Source of the DNA: Acidobacteriota bacterium
GTDB lineage: Bacteria; Acidobacteriota; Vicinamibacteria; Vicinamibacterales; SCN-69-37
DNA: 64,000 nucleotides
NCBI GenBank assembly: GCA_947467605.1
Contig: CANIII010000016.1
Span: forward strand, 38,818-102,817
Direction of reading: 5' to 3'
Every line of letters starts with the position of its first letter. Position 1 is the first letter of the stretch. Made by a program: the position numbers and the translations under genes. Shown here one piece after another: positions 53,036-61,641 of the stretch. The notes beneath the pieces are model-generated. The model did not search any database and had not been told where the DNA came from. It saw only the letters and a list, made by a program, of their open reading frames with translations.

Positions 53036-53652
53036 GCAGAAAAGATGATGTGCGGCGCCAGGCGCTGGTGAATCTGAAGGACTACGAAGTGCTGATGGTC
53101 GACGGGCATTTCGACTACGGCAACGGCTATCACGGGCAGGTCTATCTCAATCCCCATCGTCTCTTTCGTCAGCCGTCGGCGATCTGGCGCTTCGCGCAGG
53201 ACGTGATCGACATCCTGCCGGAGACCGTGATCGCGGCGACCGATGTGGTGGCCGGGCCGGTCATGGGCGGCGCGCTGCTCGCGCATACCATCGCGGGTTT
53301 AATGGATGGGCGCCGCAGCCTCACGCATCCGCAGTGCCTCTTTGCACCGCTGTCGCTCGACGGCGACGGCGCCCTCGTCATTCGCACGTTCTATCACTCC
53401 GTCCTCGCCGGCAAGAAGGTCCTGTTAGTCGACGATGTGCGCAATACCGGCAAGACGTTCGAAAAGGCGAAGGCGCTCGTTGAGGGGGCCGGCGGCGAAG
53501 TGATTGCCACCGCCGAGATCTACGACCGCATGGAAGCGATTGTCGATATCGGCGTGCCGAACTATCCGCTGGCCGAGTACACCGCACCCGACAACCACCT
53601 CGCGGCAGATTGCCCGATGTGCAAGCGCGGCATGCCGATCACGACGTTCTAG
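53032..53652 (+). CDS. pyrE: Orotate phosphoribosyltransferase
   Basis: A 206-residue PRTase that forms OMP from orotate and PRPP. The PRPP-binding motif is KKVLLVDDVRNTGKTFEKAK, and DYGNGYHGQVYLNPHRLFR lies in the N-terminal substrate region. ADCPMCKRGMPI near the C-terminus has two Cys, common in the longer PyrE group. It is the last gene of the pyrRBCE operon; the DUF2400 gene begins 17 bp after its stop and may be co-transcribed. Confidence 0.92.
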   Translation: MSRKDDVRRQALVNLKDYEVLMVDGHFDYGNGYHGQVYLNPHRLFRQPSAIWRFAQDVIDILPETVIAATDVVAGPVMGGALLAHTIAGLMDGRRSLTHPQCLFAPLSLDGDGALVIRTFYHSVLAGKKVLLVDDVRNTGKTFEKAKALVEGAGGEVIATAEIYDRMEAIVDIGVPNYPLAEYTAPDNHLAADCPMCKRGMPITTF

Positions 53653-53669
53653 CGCTGATTGCCAGACCG

Positions 53670-54497
53670 GTGAAGGCCGCGCTCGACACGCTCTACGACA
53701 GCTTCAACGGACCGGAAGCGGCCCTCGACCCGATTCAGATTGTTCGACGGTATCGGCACGTGGCCGATCGAGAGATCGTCGCGTTCGTCGCGGCCGGTCT
53801 CGCGTTTGGCCGCGTGTCGTCAGTGATGGCGTCGATCGAAACGGTCTCGGCGGTCATGGGCCCGTCTCCCGCGGCCTTTGTTGCAGCGTTTGATCCGAAG
53901 CGGGATGGCGCTGCGCTCAAGACGTTCGTGCACCGCTGGGTCCGCGGTCGTGACGTCGCCCACATGCTTGTGGTGCTCCGCGACATGATCCGCGAATTCG
54001 GCTCGATCGAGCGCTGCTTTGCGAGTGGGCTCGACGCGTCGCACGAAGATCTGGCGCCGGCCATCGAGGCCTTCTCGGCACGCGCCGGAAAGTCGTATTT
54101 CTTTGCGAAGCCATCGAGCGGGTCGGCGTGCAAGCGAATGAATCTCTTCCTTCGATGGATGGTGCGGCAGGACGCGGTCGATCCCGGCGGATGGACGATG
54201 GTGCCGCGATCGAAGCTGCTGATCCCGCTCGACACACACACGATTCGCGTCGGCAAGTGCCTGCGTCTGACCAAACGCGCGTCGCCGGGTTGGAAGATGG
54301 CCGCCGACATCACCGCGGCGCTCCGAAAGCTCGATCCTGCAGATCCCGTGCGCTACGACTTCTCGCTTTGCCACCTCGGCATGATGGGGAGCTGCGGCTA
54401 CGACACGAAGCAGCGCGATACTCAGTGCCCTCTCAAGCCGCATTGCAAGCCACGGCCATCTCACGCGGAGACGCGGAGAAAACCTGGGAAGACCTAA
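53670..54497 (+). CDS. DUF2400 (TIGR02757) family protein
   Basis: About 275 residues of the DUF2400 family, whose role is unknown. Typical segments are IVAFVAAGLAFGRVSSV, KRMNLFLRWMVRQDAVDPGGW, KLLIPLDTHTIRVGKCL and YDFSLCHLGMMGSCG, followed by a Cys-containing C-terminus (DTQCPLKPHC). The overall design, with a helix-rich fold and C-terminal cysteines, recalls the HhH DNA glycosylases, but that is only a resemblance. The GTG at 53670 avoids the overlap with pyrE that the ATG at 53610 would cause. Confidence 0.8.
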   Translation: MKAALDTLYDSFNGPEAALDPIQIVRRYRHVADREIVAFVAAGLAFGRVSSVMASIETVSAVMGPSPAAFVAAFDPKRDGAALKTFVHRWVRGRDVAHMLVVLRDMIREFGSIERCFASGLDASHEDLAPAIEAFSARAGKSYFFAKPSSGSACKRMNLFLRWMVRQDAVDPGGWTMVPRSKLLIPLDTHTIRVGKCLRLTKRASPGWKMAADITAALRKLDPADPVRYDFSLCHLGMMGSCGYDTKQRDTQCPLKPHCKPRPSHAETRRKPGKT

Positions 54498-55588
54498 CTG
54501 CTCAAAGAGCGTTGATAGACGCCGAGCGTTTCCGTGACCATGCGCTCGACGCCGAAGTATTCGCTGGCGCGCTGACGGGCGGAGACTTCGAGGCGCACAC
54601 GCAATGTGTGGTCTTCGAGCAAGCGAATGATGGCGGCAGCCATCGCGCCTTCATCGTGCGGCGGTACCAGGAGGCCGGTGTGCTCGTCCTGCACGGCTTC
54701 CGGAATGCCGCCGGTCCGAGTGCCGATCACGGCTTTGCCGCACGCCATCGCGTCGAGAATCGATGTGCCGAGCCCTTCGGTGATCGAGCTCATCACGAAC
54801 AGATCGAATGACTTGAGGAGGCCGATGACGTCGGTGCGGAAACCGCCGAGGATGACGTGGCGTTCGAGGCCGAGGTCTTTGATCTGTCGTTCGAGTGGTT
54901 CACGCAGTTCGCCTTCGCCGAGGATCACGAAGCGCGTGTCGGGCAGTTGGCGCACGACGCGTGCGGCGGCGGCGATCAGGTGTTTCTGTCCTTTGTGTGG
55001 CACGAGCGCCGCAATGTTGCCGACGATCAGTGCGTTGTGGGGCAGAAAGAAGGCCGCGTGCGCGTCGACCCGTGGGACCTTGTCAATCTGCGTGACGTTG
55101 ACGCCTTCGTGGACGACCGCCACGCGATCGGCTGCGATGCCGTCGCGCACGATCATGTCAGCGATCATCGCGGAGGCGCAGATCCAGACGTCAACCTGCT
55201 TGTTCTTCCAGCGCGAGAACGCGTGCCGCTGCAGGTGAAAGTCGACGCGGCGCGCGGCCACAAAGAGCGGCCGCTTCTTCGGCGCCATCGGCGACTTGAG
55301 CGCCATGGCCGCGAGCGCGATGCCGTGTGGGTCGTGCGCGTGGATGACGTCGGGCTGAATGCGCGCAAACACACGTGCGAGCTGCCAGGCCGCGCGGACG
55401 TCGAACTCGCTGCGCGGGGAGAACGGCACGAAGCGCAGACCTTCGCTGGCGCGTTGCGCCAACTCGCCGCGCTTGTTGGCCACCAGTGTCGCCGGGTGTC
55501 CGAGCGCGCTGAGGCCATTCACCGTCAGCAGCACCTGATTCTGGCCACCGCGCCAGGTCTTCGCGGTGTCGATGTGGATGGAGGTCAC
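54494..55588 (-). CDS. Glycosyltransferase family 4
   Basis: A 364-residue GT-B glycosyltransferase. IHIDTAKTWRGGQNQVLL is the N-terminal acceptor-side loop, VIHAHDPHGIALA the middle, NIAALVPHKGQKHLIAAA and RFVILGEGELREPLERQI the donor domain, and MSSITEGLGTSILDAMACGK the E-x7-E donor-binding motif. It probably adds a sugar to a surface glycan or lipid. The start GTG at 55588 overlaps the stop of the GT2 gene (GTGA); further upstream reading lies within that gene. Confidence 0.9.
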   Translation of the reverse strand: MTSIHIDTAKTWRGGQNQVLLTVNGLSALGHPATLVANKRGELAQRASEGLRFVPFSPRSEFDVRAAWQLARVFARIQPDVIHAHDPHGIALAAMALKSPMAPKKRPLFVAARRVDFHLQRHAFSRWKNKQVDVWICASAMIADMIVRDGIAADRVAVVHEGVNVTQIDKVPRVDAHAAFFLPHNALIVGNIAALVPHKGQKHLIAAAARVVRQLPDTRFVILGEGELREPLERQIKDLGLERHVILGGFRTDVIGLLKSFDLFVMSSITEGLGTSILDAMACGKAVIGTRTGGIPEAVQDEHTGLLVPPHDEGAMAAAIIRLLEDHTLRVRLEVSARQRASEYFGVERMVTETLGVYQRSLSS

Positions 55589-56334
55589 GACGTCTTGTCT
55601 TGGATCGCCGCGAGTTTCGCGAACTTGAGAAAGACGTAGTACGAGTTCATCGTCGAGATGATGAGACCGGGGACGCCGGCAGTGAAGCCGCGCCGCAACA
55701 CGTAGTTGCGAAGCCAGGCCGCGGGCGGATGCAGCAGCAACTCGCCAATGCTCGTGCGCCGGCCCTGCTCGAGCATCGCAAGGGCCGCGAGCGTCGTGTA
55801 GCGATTGATCGTGTCCACGTGATGCGCGATGTCGCGATACGCGTAGTGCTGAAGATCCTGTGTGAGTTGGCCGACCGCGCCATCCGCCGTGACCGACTCG
55901 TGCACCAGCCGACCGTTCCAGCGCGCTCGACGACGATCGTAGAGGCGCAGTTGGAAGTCGGGATACCAGTCGGTGCAACGAATCCATTGGCCAAGATGAA
56001 ATGTCAGGCGCGGCACGCGAAAGCCAACGTGATTGCCGGGCGACCGCAGGGCGGCCTGCATCTCTGCCGCCAGTTCCGGCGTGACGCGTTCATCGGCGTC
56101 CACCGACACGATCCAGTCGTGGGAAGCCAAGGTGGCGGCGTAGTTCTTCTGTGCGCTGTATCCGAGCCACTCGTGCGTGACGACCCGCGCGCCACAGCGT
56201 GTGGCGATCGCCACGGTGTCGTCGGTACTGCCGCAGTCGACCACGAGGCGTTCGTCAGCCCACGCCACAGAGGCCAAGCAGGCCTCGATGTGCGTGGCTT
56301 CGTTCAGGGTGATGACGATCGCCGAGACGGGCAC
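55585..56334 (-). CDS. Glycosyltransferase family 2 (WaaE-like)
   Basis: A 249-residue GT-A enzyme. SAIVITLNEATHIEACLASV, LVVDCGSTDDTVAIA and SVDADERVTPELAAEM (metal D-x-D) form the nucleotide-sugar site. WYPDFQLRLYDRRRARWNG and the later basic and amphipathic helices match the LPS-core beta-glucosyltransferase type (WaaE/KdtX). The end (about 205-249) is hydrophobic. It is coupled to the GT4 gene, so both probably act on lipopolysaccharide core. Confidence 0.88.
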   Translation of the reverse strand: MPVSAIVITLNEATHIEACLASVAWADERLVVDCGSTDDTVAIATRCGARVVTHEWLGYSAQKNYAATLASHDWIVSVDADERVTPELAAEMQAALRSPGNHVGFRVPRLTFHLGQWIRCTDWYPDFQLRLYDRRRARWNGRLVHESVTADGAVGQLTQDLQHYAYRDIAHHVDTINRYTTLAALAMLEQGRRTSIGELLLHPPAAWLRNYVLRRGFTAGVPGLIISTMNSYYVFLKFAKLAAIQDKTS

Positions 56335-56364
56335 ACGGCGACTATAACAAGGCGTAGGGAACTA

Positions 56365-56943
56365 ATGACAAAAGAGGGCTTCCCGCCCGTCATCATCACA
56401 GGAGTGGCGCAACCACGTGATGATCAGCGAGACGTCGACAGTTTCCGGCGGCTGGTTCGGGGCGACCGGGAGGCCCTGGCGGATTTGTACGACGCGCACG
56501 CCGGCGCGCTGTTTCGTCACGGCATGGCTCTTACCCGTCGCCCAACCGAGGCTGACGATCTGGTGCAGGCCGTGTTCGTGAAACTGGCCAAGACCGGCGC
56601 GCCGCTGCTGGCGGTCCGGAATCCGGCGAACTACATGCACCGCATCCTCCACACCGCATGGATCGACGGACAGCGTCGGCCGGCCGCGACGCGCGAGTCG
56701 GCCGTTGACGCCGATGACCTGCGCCAGGTCGCCGGCGCGGCCATTGATCAGGACTCGGCGATCGACATTGCCCGCAGCGTGGCCGAGTTGCCTGCGGCAC
56801 AGCGCGAGATCGTGCAGCTACACCTCACTGAAGGGTTCTCGTTCCGTGAGGCAGGCCGCATCACCGGGGTGTCGATGTTTACCGCTGCGAGCCGCTATCG
56901 CGTGGCGCTTGAGCGGCTGCGCCAACTGATGGGGAAGCGATGA
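56365..56943 (+). CDS. ECF-type RNA polymerase sigma factor
   Basis: A 192-residue sigma-70 family factor with region 2 (ADLYDAHAGALFRHGMALTR, then ADDLVQAVFVKLAK) and region 4 (LPAAQREIVQLHLTEGFSF, then REAGRITGVSMFTAASRYR). The ATG at 56365 lies 16 bp after TATAAC (56343-56348); further upstream the frame runs through the GT2 gene on the other strand. It overlaps the next gene by 4 nt; that gene has a single TM helix, the usual sigma/anti-sigma arrangement. Confidence 0.88.
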   Translation: MTKEGFPPVIITGVAQPRDDQRDVDSFRRLVRGDREALADLYDAHAGALFRHGMALTRRPTEADDLVQAVFVKLAKTGAPLLAVRNPANYMHRILHTAWIDGQRRPAATRESAVDADDLRQVAGAAIDQDSAIDIARSVAELPAAQREIVQLHLTEGFSFREAGRITGVSMFTAASRYRVALERLRQLMGKR

Positions 56944-57308
56944 CCGACCACACGGAACGCCAACTGCTCGCGACCGGACGTCCCGAGCCACCGAGCGAGT
57001 TGCGTGCGCGTGTGCTCGCGGCCGCGATGCCCCTCGTGCGAGCGGACGACAGCGCGCTTGATCGCCTGTGGTTCTCGCCGAAGTGGCGTATCGCCGTCGT
57101 TATCTCGTTCGTTGCTCTTGCCGGCGTGGAAGTCGTGTCGAATCGCGCGGCCGCGCCAACGGCAGTTGCAGAGAACCAACCGGTAGCCACACCCGCCAGG
57201 GCCGTCGCACTGGCTGCGGCTGACCTGGGACTGTCACCAGCCGATACGTCGTCGCTGGTGGCGCAGGTGCGAACGTCCAGCAACGAACTCCAGGGAGCCA
57301 ATCGATGA
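56940..57308 (+). CDS. Putative anti-sigma factor (single TM)
   Basis: A 122-residue protein with a soluble N-terminal part (about 1-45), one TM helix (IAVVISFVALAGVEVVS) and a Ser/Ala-rich outer part. The zinc-type HxxxCxxC anti-sigma motif is absent. The call rests on position: it overlaps the sigma gene by 4 nt and the following gene by 4 nt. Another small membrane protein is possible. Confidence 0.5.
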   Translation: MTDHTERQLLATGRPEPPSELRARVLAAAMPLVRADDSALDRLWFSPKWRIAVVISFVALAGVEVVSNRAAAPTAVAENQPVATPARAVALAAADLGLSPADTSSLVAQVRTSSNELQGANR

Positions 57309-58555
57309 TCCGCGCCCGTCGTCTACTCGTCGTTCTTCTCCTCGTCGTCATCGCGCTGCTGGCCGTGCGAGCGGTGGCGGATATCTGGCTCACGCGACGG
57401 ACGCAAACCGAGGTGACGCGTCTTGAGGAGAAGTACGGGCCCTTGCAGTACGACGCTGTGCGCAAGCTCCGCGCGTGGAAGTCGTGGCCGCAGCGCATCG
57501 CTCCGGAGAACCGCGCGCGCTTAATTGATGCCGCGGCCGCTCGCATCACGATCATCGACGCAAACGCGAACTTCATGTACCACCCGCACACTGGCACGTC
57601 TGTGACCACGGATCAGGCGCGCGCGATCGCCGACGGCAACCGCGAGGCGGTCCAACTCGCGATCGCCGCCGCGCGCCTGCAACATTCAAACTGGGACATT
57701 GCGTACCTTGGCGAAGCTGACAACGTCCCGAATCTGATGGACCTTGGCTATCTCTCCAAGGTGCTCACGTTTGCGGCTCGCAGTGACACCGACGCGGGGC
57801 GCGCCGACGATGCGATCGCTGATGTGAGGGCGGGCTTCGCCCAATCGGCGGCGATGAGCAGCGAACCGCTGAGAGTCATGCTGATCAACGCCATTATGGT
57901 GGCCTACCAACAGTCCGACGCGCTGAAGGATGTCCTCAATCGATCCGAACCGTCGGGCCCCGCGTTGGCGGCGCTCGCATCGACAATCGACGAAAATCTC
58001 ATCGCGAGTCCCGCCCGGGAGGCGCTGCTCGGCGAACTGAAGCACAGCCGCTTCACGTGGCCGTTCGTGATGGAGGGCTGGCTGTGGGGTCGGCGGTCTC
58101 TGGACTACTCCACGCCAACGCCGCCGGCCGCGTGGATGCGCGCTGTCGCGTGGACGTTCCGGCCCGTAATTCGCTATCTGGCGCTGCGAGACTTTGCCGA
58201 CAAGGCTCAAGCGATCGATCTTGCGAGCTTGCCGGCCGCGCAACGCGCCGATCAACTTCCGGGCCTTCGTTCGTGGGCCGCGAGTGCGATTCGGTCAGCC
58301 GACTTCGCGAGCGGGGTGATCGCGCGAGCCGCGATCGCCGTAGCGCTCCGCCGATTCCGGATCGAACACGGGGCCTATCCGAACTCACTCAACGAACTGG
58401 CACCGGCCTATCTCAAGATCGTGCCGATCGACGCGTCCACGGGCAAACAGCCAGACTATCGTCGACTCGATCCTGGATTCGAACTTCCGGCGCATATGCC
58501 GTCGAGCGACTCGGGCAAATGGAACGTGGGCCAGGAGTGGCGCGTGTCGCGATGA
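57305..58555 (+). CDS. Hypothetical membrane-anchored protein, third gene of the ECF cluster
   Basis: A 416-residue protein with one N-terminal TM helix (LLVVLLLVVIALLAVRAVA) and a long helical periplasmic part. Residues about 345-380 read ALRRFRIEHGAYPNSLNELA, a pattern also seen at the end of pseudopilin-like and related Acidobacteriota proteins. I do not recognise a defined family. The short segment RAGFAQSA is encoded by GGGCTTCGCCC, a minor palindrome. Overlap with the anti-sigma-like gene suggests a shared regulon output. Confidence 0.55.
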   Translation: MIRARRLLVVLLLVVIALLAVRAVADIWLTRRTQTEVTRLEEKYGPLQYDAVRKLRAWKSWPQRIAPENRARLIDAAAARITIIDANANFMYHPHTGTSVTTDQARAIADGNREAVQLAIAAARLQHSNWDIAYLGEADNVPNLMDLGYLSKVLTFAARSDTDAGRADDAIADVRAGFAQSAAMSSEPLRVMLINAIMVAYQQSDALKDVLNRSEPSGPALAALASTIDENLIASPAREALLGELKHSRFTWPFVMEGWLWGRRSLDYSTPTPPAAWMRAVAWTFRPVIRYLALRDFADKAQAIDLASLPAAQRADQLPGLRSWAASAIRSADFASGVIARAAIAVALRRFRIEHGAYPNSLNELAPAYLKIVPIDASTGKQPDYRRLDPGFELPAHMPSSDSGKWNVGQEWRVSR

Positions 58556-58604
58556 GGTGGCAGAAGCCGCTGACAAGGACTATCGTCCTTGGCGTGAGCC
58601 GCTC

Positions 58605-59183
58605 ATGACCCCGCACCAGATCATCATTGCCGAGACCCGCGCGTGGGTGAACCGCGTGGTCATCGGCCTGAACCTCTGTCCCTTCGCGAAAGCCGTGGAG
58701 ATCAAGCGCCAGATTCGCTACGTGGTGACTGATGCCGAGAGTCCGGACGCGTTGCGCGTCGTGCTCAGCGACGAAATCTCTCGGCTCATGAGCACGCCGC
58801 CAGCCGAGATCGAGACGACGCTGTTGATGCATCCTCGGACGTTGACGGACTTCCTCGACTACAACGATTTCCTGGAGGTTGCCGACGCTGCGCTGGCTGA
58901 GCTCGGAGCCGACGGCGTGCTGCAGGTGGCGAGCTTCCATCCGCAATACCAGTTCGATGGCACGTCGGCAGATGACCTGACGAATGCGACGAACCGGTCG
59001 CCGTATCCCACGTTGCACTTGTTGCGGGAAGAGAGTGTCAGCCGCGCCGTTGCCGCGTTTCCAAATCCTGAGGCGATTTTCGAGACCAACATCCGCACGC
59101 TGGAGTCGCTCGGCACGAGCGGCTGGGCGGAGTTACAGGCGCAGTGCCGGCAGGATGTTGGGGAGTCAGACGAGCAGCAGTGA
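58605..59183 (+). CDS. DUF1415 family protein
   Basis: A 192-residue protein of the DUF1415 family, of unknown function. The family start is QIIIAETRAWVNRVVIGLNL, followed by CPFAKAV, TTLLMHPRTLTDFLDYNDFL, LQVASFHPQYQFDG and ATNRSPYPTLHLLREESVSR. CPF at about residue 25 and the conserved FHP recall a metal or redox site, but none is proven. The ATG at 58605 begins closest to the family N-terminus; a GTG at 58557 adds 16 residues. Confidence 0.87.
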   Translation: MTPHQIIIAETRAWVNRVVIGLNLCPFAKAVEIKRQIRYVVTDAESPDALRVVLSDEISRLMSTPPAEIETTLLMHPRTLTDFLDYNDFLEVADAALAELGADGVLQVASFHPQYQFDGTSADDLTNATNRSPYPTLHLLREESVSRAVAAFPNPEAIFETNIRTLESLGTSGWAELQAQCRQDVGESDEQQ

Positions 59184-59197
59184 GTCGGCGCGAGCGT

Positions 59198-59476
59198 TCA
59201 TACCACCCGCTGTCGCCGTCCGTCGCCGCGCCGCTCGATGCGTAGTGACCGGAGTTCGTCATCGACGGATGTGGCAGATCGCGTCGGCCGCGCATCGCGA
59301 AGACGCTCCATGGTGTCCATCATCTTCTTCTGGTGATCGCCAACTCTGGCGGCGCGGCTGGCGCAGTCAGCCACCGCATCGCGCACCACACGGCTCGGGG
59401 TCGTCCGCAGGCGGGCTGCGGTTTGCCGGATCAGCGCGACGGTCGCGTCGTCGAGCGAAAATGTAAACCGTGCCAC
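59198..59476 (-). CDS. Ribbon-helix-helix (CopG-like) protein
   Basis: About 92 residues. The N-terminal half ARFTFSLDDATVALIRQTAA followed by RLRTTPSRVVRDAVADC is a ribbon-helix-helix DNA-binding fold. The second half is basic and probably disordered. Such proteins often act as antitoxins, but no toxin gene is adjacent on this strand. The start GTG at 59476 gives the beta-strand right at the N-terminus; an ATG at 59497 is possible. Confidence 0.6.
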   Translation of the reverse strand: MARFTFSLDDATVALIRQTAARLRTTPSRVVRDAVADCASRAARVGDHQKKMMDTMERLRDARPTRSATSVDDELRSLRIERRGDGRRQRVV

Positions 59477-59617
59477 AGCAAAGCAATACTGCCACAACGA
59501 CCCTCGCTAGCTTGCTCGCGCGTCAACGGCTCGGAGCGCACTGCGCGCTGCGAGCGTAGCTGCCAAGTCAATCGGTGACCGTCGAAATCGCCGCTCGGTC
59601 ATGCCAGAATCCCTGTC

Positions 59618-60376
59618 ATGCAGGACCGTTACGCGTTCGACGTCGGCGACTTTGGCAAGTTCGGTCTTCTGCGTCACCTGAGTTACCTGACTGGCCAAAA
59701 AGAGAGAGGGCCACTGGGCGTTCTTTGGTACGCGACGGTATTCCCTGACAAGGGCGACTCCGGAAAGCATCTGGGTTATCTTGAACTCGACAACTTCGGT
59801 GCGCCGTCACCCGATGCCGCGCAATATCGTGAGTGCGACCCTCACCTCTACGACCTGTTCAAATGGCACATGCAGGAGCAGCGCACACGATCGATCGCGA
59901 TGCTCGAGTCAGTCGTTCCTTTGCCGGTGTCGACTAAGTTTTACCGCGAAATGACAGGTCGCGGCAGCGAGGCACGCAGCGAGTGGTTTAGGAGGGCCCT
60001 GGCTACGGTGAGCGAATGCTCAGTCGTATTCTGCGATCCCGACAACGGCATCGCAAATCCAGATTCATCCAAGGAAGAATCTGGCTCAGTGCAACATGTC
60101 CGTTTTCAGGAATTGGAAAGACTTCACGAACAAGGTCATGGGCTCGTTGTTTACCATCATCTGAATCGGACCGCAGATCATGTCAGCCAGGTTCGAGATT
60201 GGAACAACAGATTCATGCGTCTCAGTCCGGACGCCAAAGCTGTGAGATTCGGACGCGGGAACAGTCGCGCTTTTTTCGTTATTCCTAGTGAACGAGCTCC
60301 CGACCTCGTCCACCGCCTTGATCTGCTACGCACGAGCGTGTGGGTGAAGAATCGGCACCTAGAGTTCGTCGAATAG
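59618..60376 (+). CDS. Unknown protein with VGDFGKFGLLR and DPDNG motifs
   Basis: A 252-residue protein that I recognise as a recurrent uncharacterised family but cannot assign. MQDRYAFDVGDFGKFGLLRH at the start, LGVLWYATVFPDKGDSGKHL, VVFCDPDNGIA and HGLVVYHHLNR are the landmark segments. DPDNG preceded by a hydrophobic strand resembles the DPPY-type motif of Rossmann methyltransferases such as RlmJ, but no SAM site is clear. Codon use is less GC-biased in the second half than in the neighbours. The following PcfJ-like gene is on the same strand 88 bp later. Confidence 0.55.
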   Translation: MQDRYAFDVGDFGKFGLLRHLSYLTGQKERGPLGVLWYATVFPDKGDSGKHLGYLELDNFGAPSPDAAQYRECDPHLYDLFKWHMQEQRTRSIAMLESVVPLPVSTKFYREMTGRGSEARSEWFRRALATVSECSVVFCDPDNGIANPDSSKEESGSVQHVRFQELERLHEQGHGLVVYHHLNRTADHVSQVRDWNNRFMRLSPDAKAVRFGRGNSRAFFVIPSERAPDLVHRLDLLRTSVWVKNRHLEFVE

Positions 60377-60386
60377 CGGATACCTA

Positions 60387-60438
60387 GCCGAGCTTGAGTC
60401 GGCGAAAATTTTGCGTAGGACCGGGCCTGTCAGGGCCC
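60387..60438 (+). terminator. Two hairpins between the unknown and PcfJ-like genes
   Basis: A stem GCCGA/TCGGC (60387-60403) with a 7-nt loop is followed by GAAAATTTT, terminator-like. A second stem GGGCC/GGCCC (60423-60438) with loop TGTCAG lies just before the probable ATG at 60465. The first may end the upstream transcript, the second may affect translation. Confidence 0.4.
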
Positions 60439-60464
60439 TCTGCCAGGCTGCCTATCAACGCCAT

Positions 60465-61631
60465 ATGGCAGCTACGGATGTTTCCCAGAGGTTTTCTTTC
60501 GATGCTGTCTCTGCTCGTCTGACGGAGAACACCGCCACCGGCGTGAACACGCTGTTCGGGTGGCCGGTGATCCATGCATTTCGTTGGTCCGCGGCGACCG
60601 GCAAGTCCGTCTCGTTCCAGCCTGAAATCGCGATCCTGCCCGAGCGTCGAAGTGTTGGCGTCTATCGATTTGAACAGGCGCTCGGATTGAACGAGCAGGA
60701 CCAGCTTGCTATTGAGACTTACTTGGCGACGATCCCACCTCGGATTCGGGGCACGATTGCGACCCTAGCCGATCGACAGTGGGAGGTACTGGTCTGGGCC
60801 GCGCGGGGCGGTTTGGCCGCTGAGGATCTGTTGGTGTCGAATCCGATGATCGCATTTGCCCTTGCAAACCTGGCTGAGGTCTTGCCGACCAAGCAGTCTG
60901 GGCGAACGGTGGAGACCCAGCAACGGCTTCTGCCAAGCCGAAAGCAGCGCGAGATTCTCGAACGACTCGACTTCGAACCTACGGAACGCGTGCGGAGGAT
61001 TCTTCGCAAGGTGATGCCGGGTTCCATCAACCTCGCAACTCTCGTACTGCTGCGCGATCAACTACGGAAACCTGCGGTGAGCGAGCGCCTTGCGCACGTG
61101 CCGGCTATTGGGCCTCAGGTCCTCGCAATGATTGACAATGGTACGTTCGACTACGTGACGCTCGCCGCGCTGGAGGCGTTTGCGTGTGCCGATGCGAGGA
61201 GCGAGGACCACCATATGGCCACCCTTGTCGAAAACGCCGCGAGGATTTGGTGCTCCGAGTTGGTCAGTAGGGCTCGGACGCCGTGCGGTGATCCGCTGGC
61301 GCAAGCAGCCAGAAAGACCGATTTTCCTCCAGCGCCATTCCTCGGCACGGAAGCGATTGTCCCGATTCTCTATAGGGGCCAGTTGCTTGAGGAGGCGTGC
61401 GAGCAGAACAACTGCGTGTTTGACTACGCCCCTCAGGTAGCCCGCGGGAAGATCGCCATCTATCGTGTGCTGTTCCCGGAACGCTGCACCTTGAGCCTCA
61501 AATTGCGCCAAGGACACTGGACGGTTGACCAGCTCAAGGGGTGGCGCAATCGCGAACCCGGTGCTGATGTCGCTCAGGTCGTTGCACAGTGGCTCGAGAC
61601 GCGCAGTCGCGAGGCTAGACTCATCGGTTGA
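60465..61631 (+). CDS. PcfJ-like protein
   Basis: A 388-residue protein whose C-terminal part matches the PcfJ family: EEACEQNNCVFDYAPQVARG, then IYRVLFPERCTLSLKLRQG and TVDQLKGWRNREPG. PcfJ was first noted in the conjugative plasmid pCF10 operon, and homologues occur in many mobile and non-mobile contexts without a known biochemical role. The N-terminal two-thirds contain no domain I recognise. No conjugation genes are nearby. ATG 60465 is preferred to a TTG at 60411, which would place two hairpins in the coding sequence. Confidence 0.7.
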   Translation: MAATDVSQRFSFDAVSARLTENTATGVNTLFGWPVIHAFRWSAATGKSVSFQPEIAILPERRSVGVYRFEQALGLNEQDQLAIETYLATIPPRIRGTIATLADRQWEVLVWAARGGLAAEDLLVSNPMIAFALANLAEVLPTKQSGRTVETQQRLLPSRKQREILERLDFEPTERVRRILRKVMPGSINLATLVLLRDQLRKPAVSERLAHVPAIGPQVLAMIDNGTFDYVTLAALEAFACADARSEDHHMATLVENAARIWCSELVSRARTPCGDPLAQAARKTDFPPAPFLGTEAIVPILYRGQLLEEACEQNNCVFDYAPQVARGKIAIYRVLFPERCTLSLKLRQGHWTVDQLKGWRNREPGADVAQVVAQWLETRSREARLIG

Positions 61632-61641
61632 TTGCGAACCT

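Noticed and set aside
57836..57846. GGGCTTCGCCC mini-palindrome inside the 416-residue protein gene
   Set aside because: The arms are only 4 bp; it is likely chance in GC-rich DNA.
59498..59617. Inverted GC-rich motifs before the unknown gene as an attachment site
   Set aside because: Several short GC-rich self-complementary stretches are present, but there is no direct repeat pair, integrase or tRNA end to support an att site.
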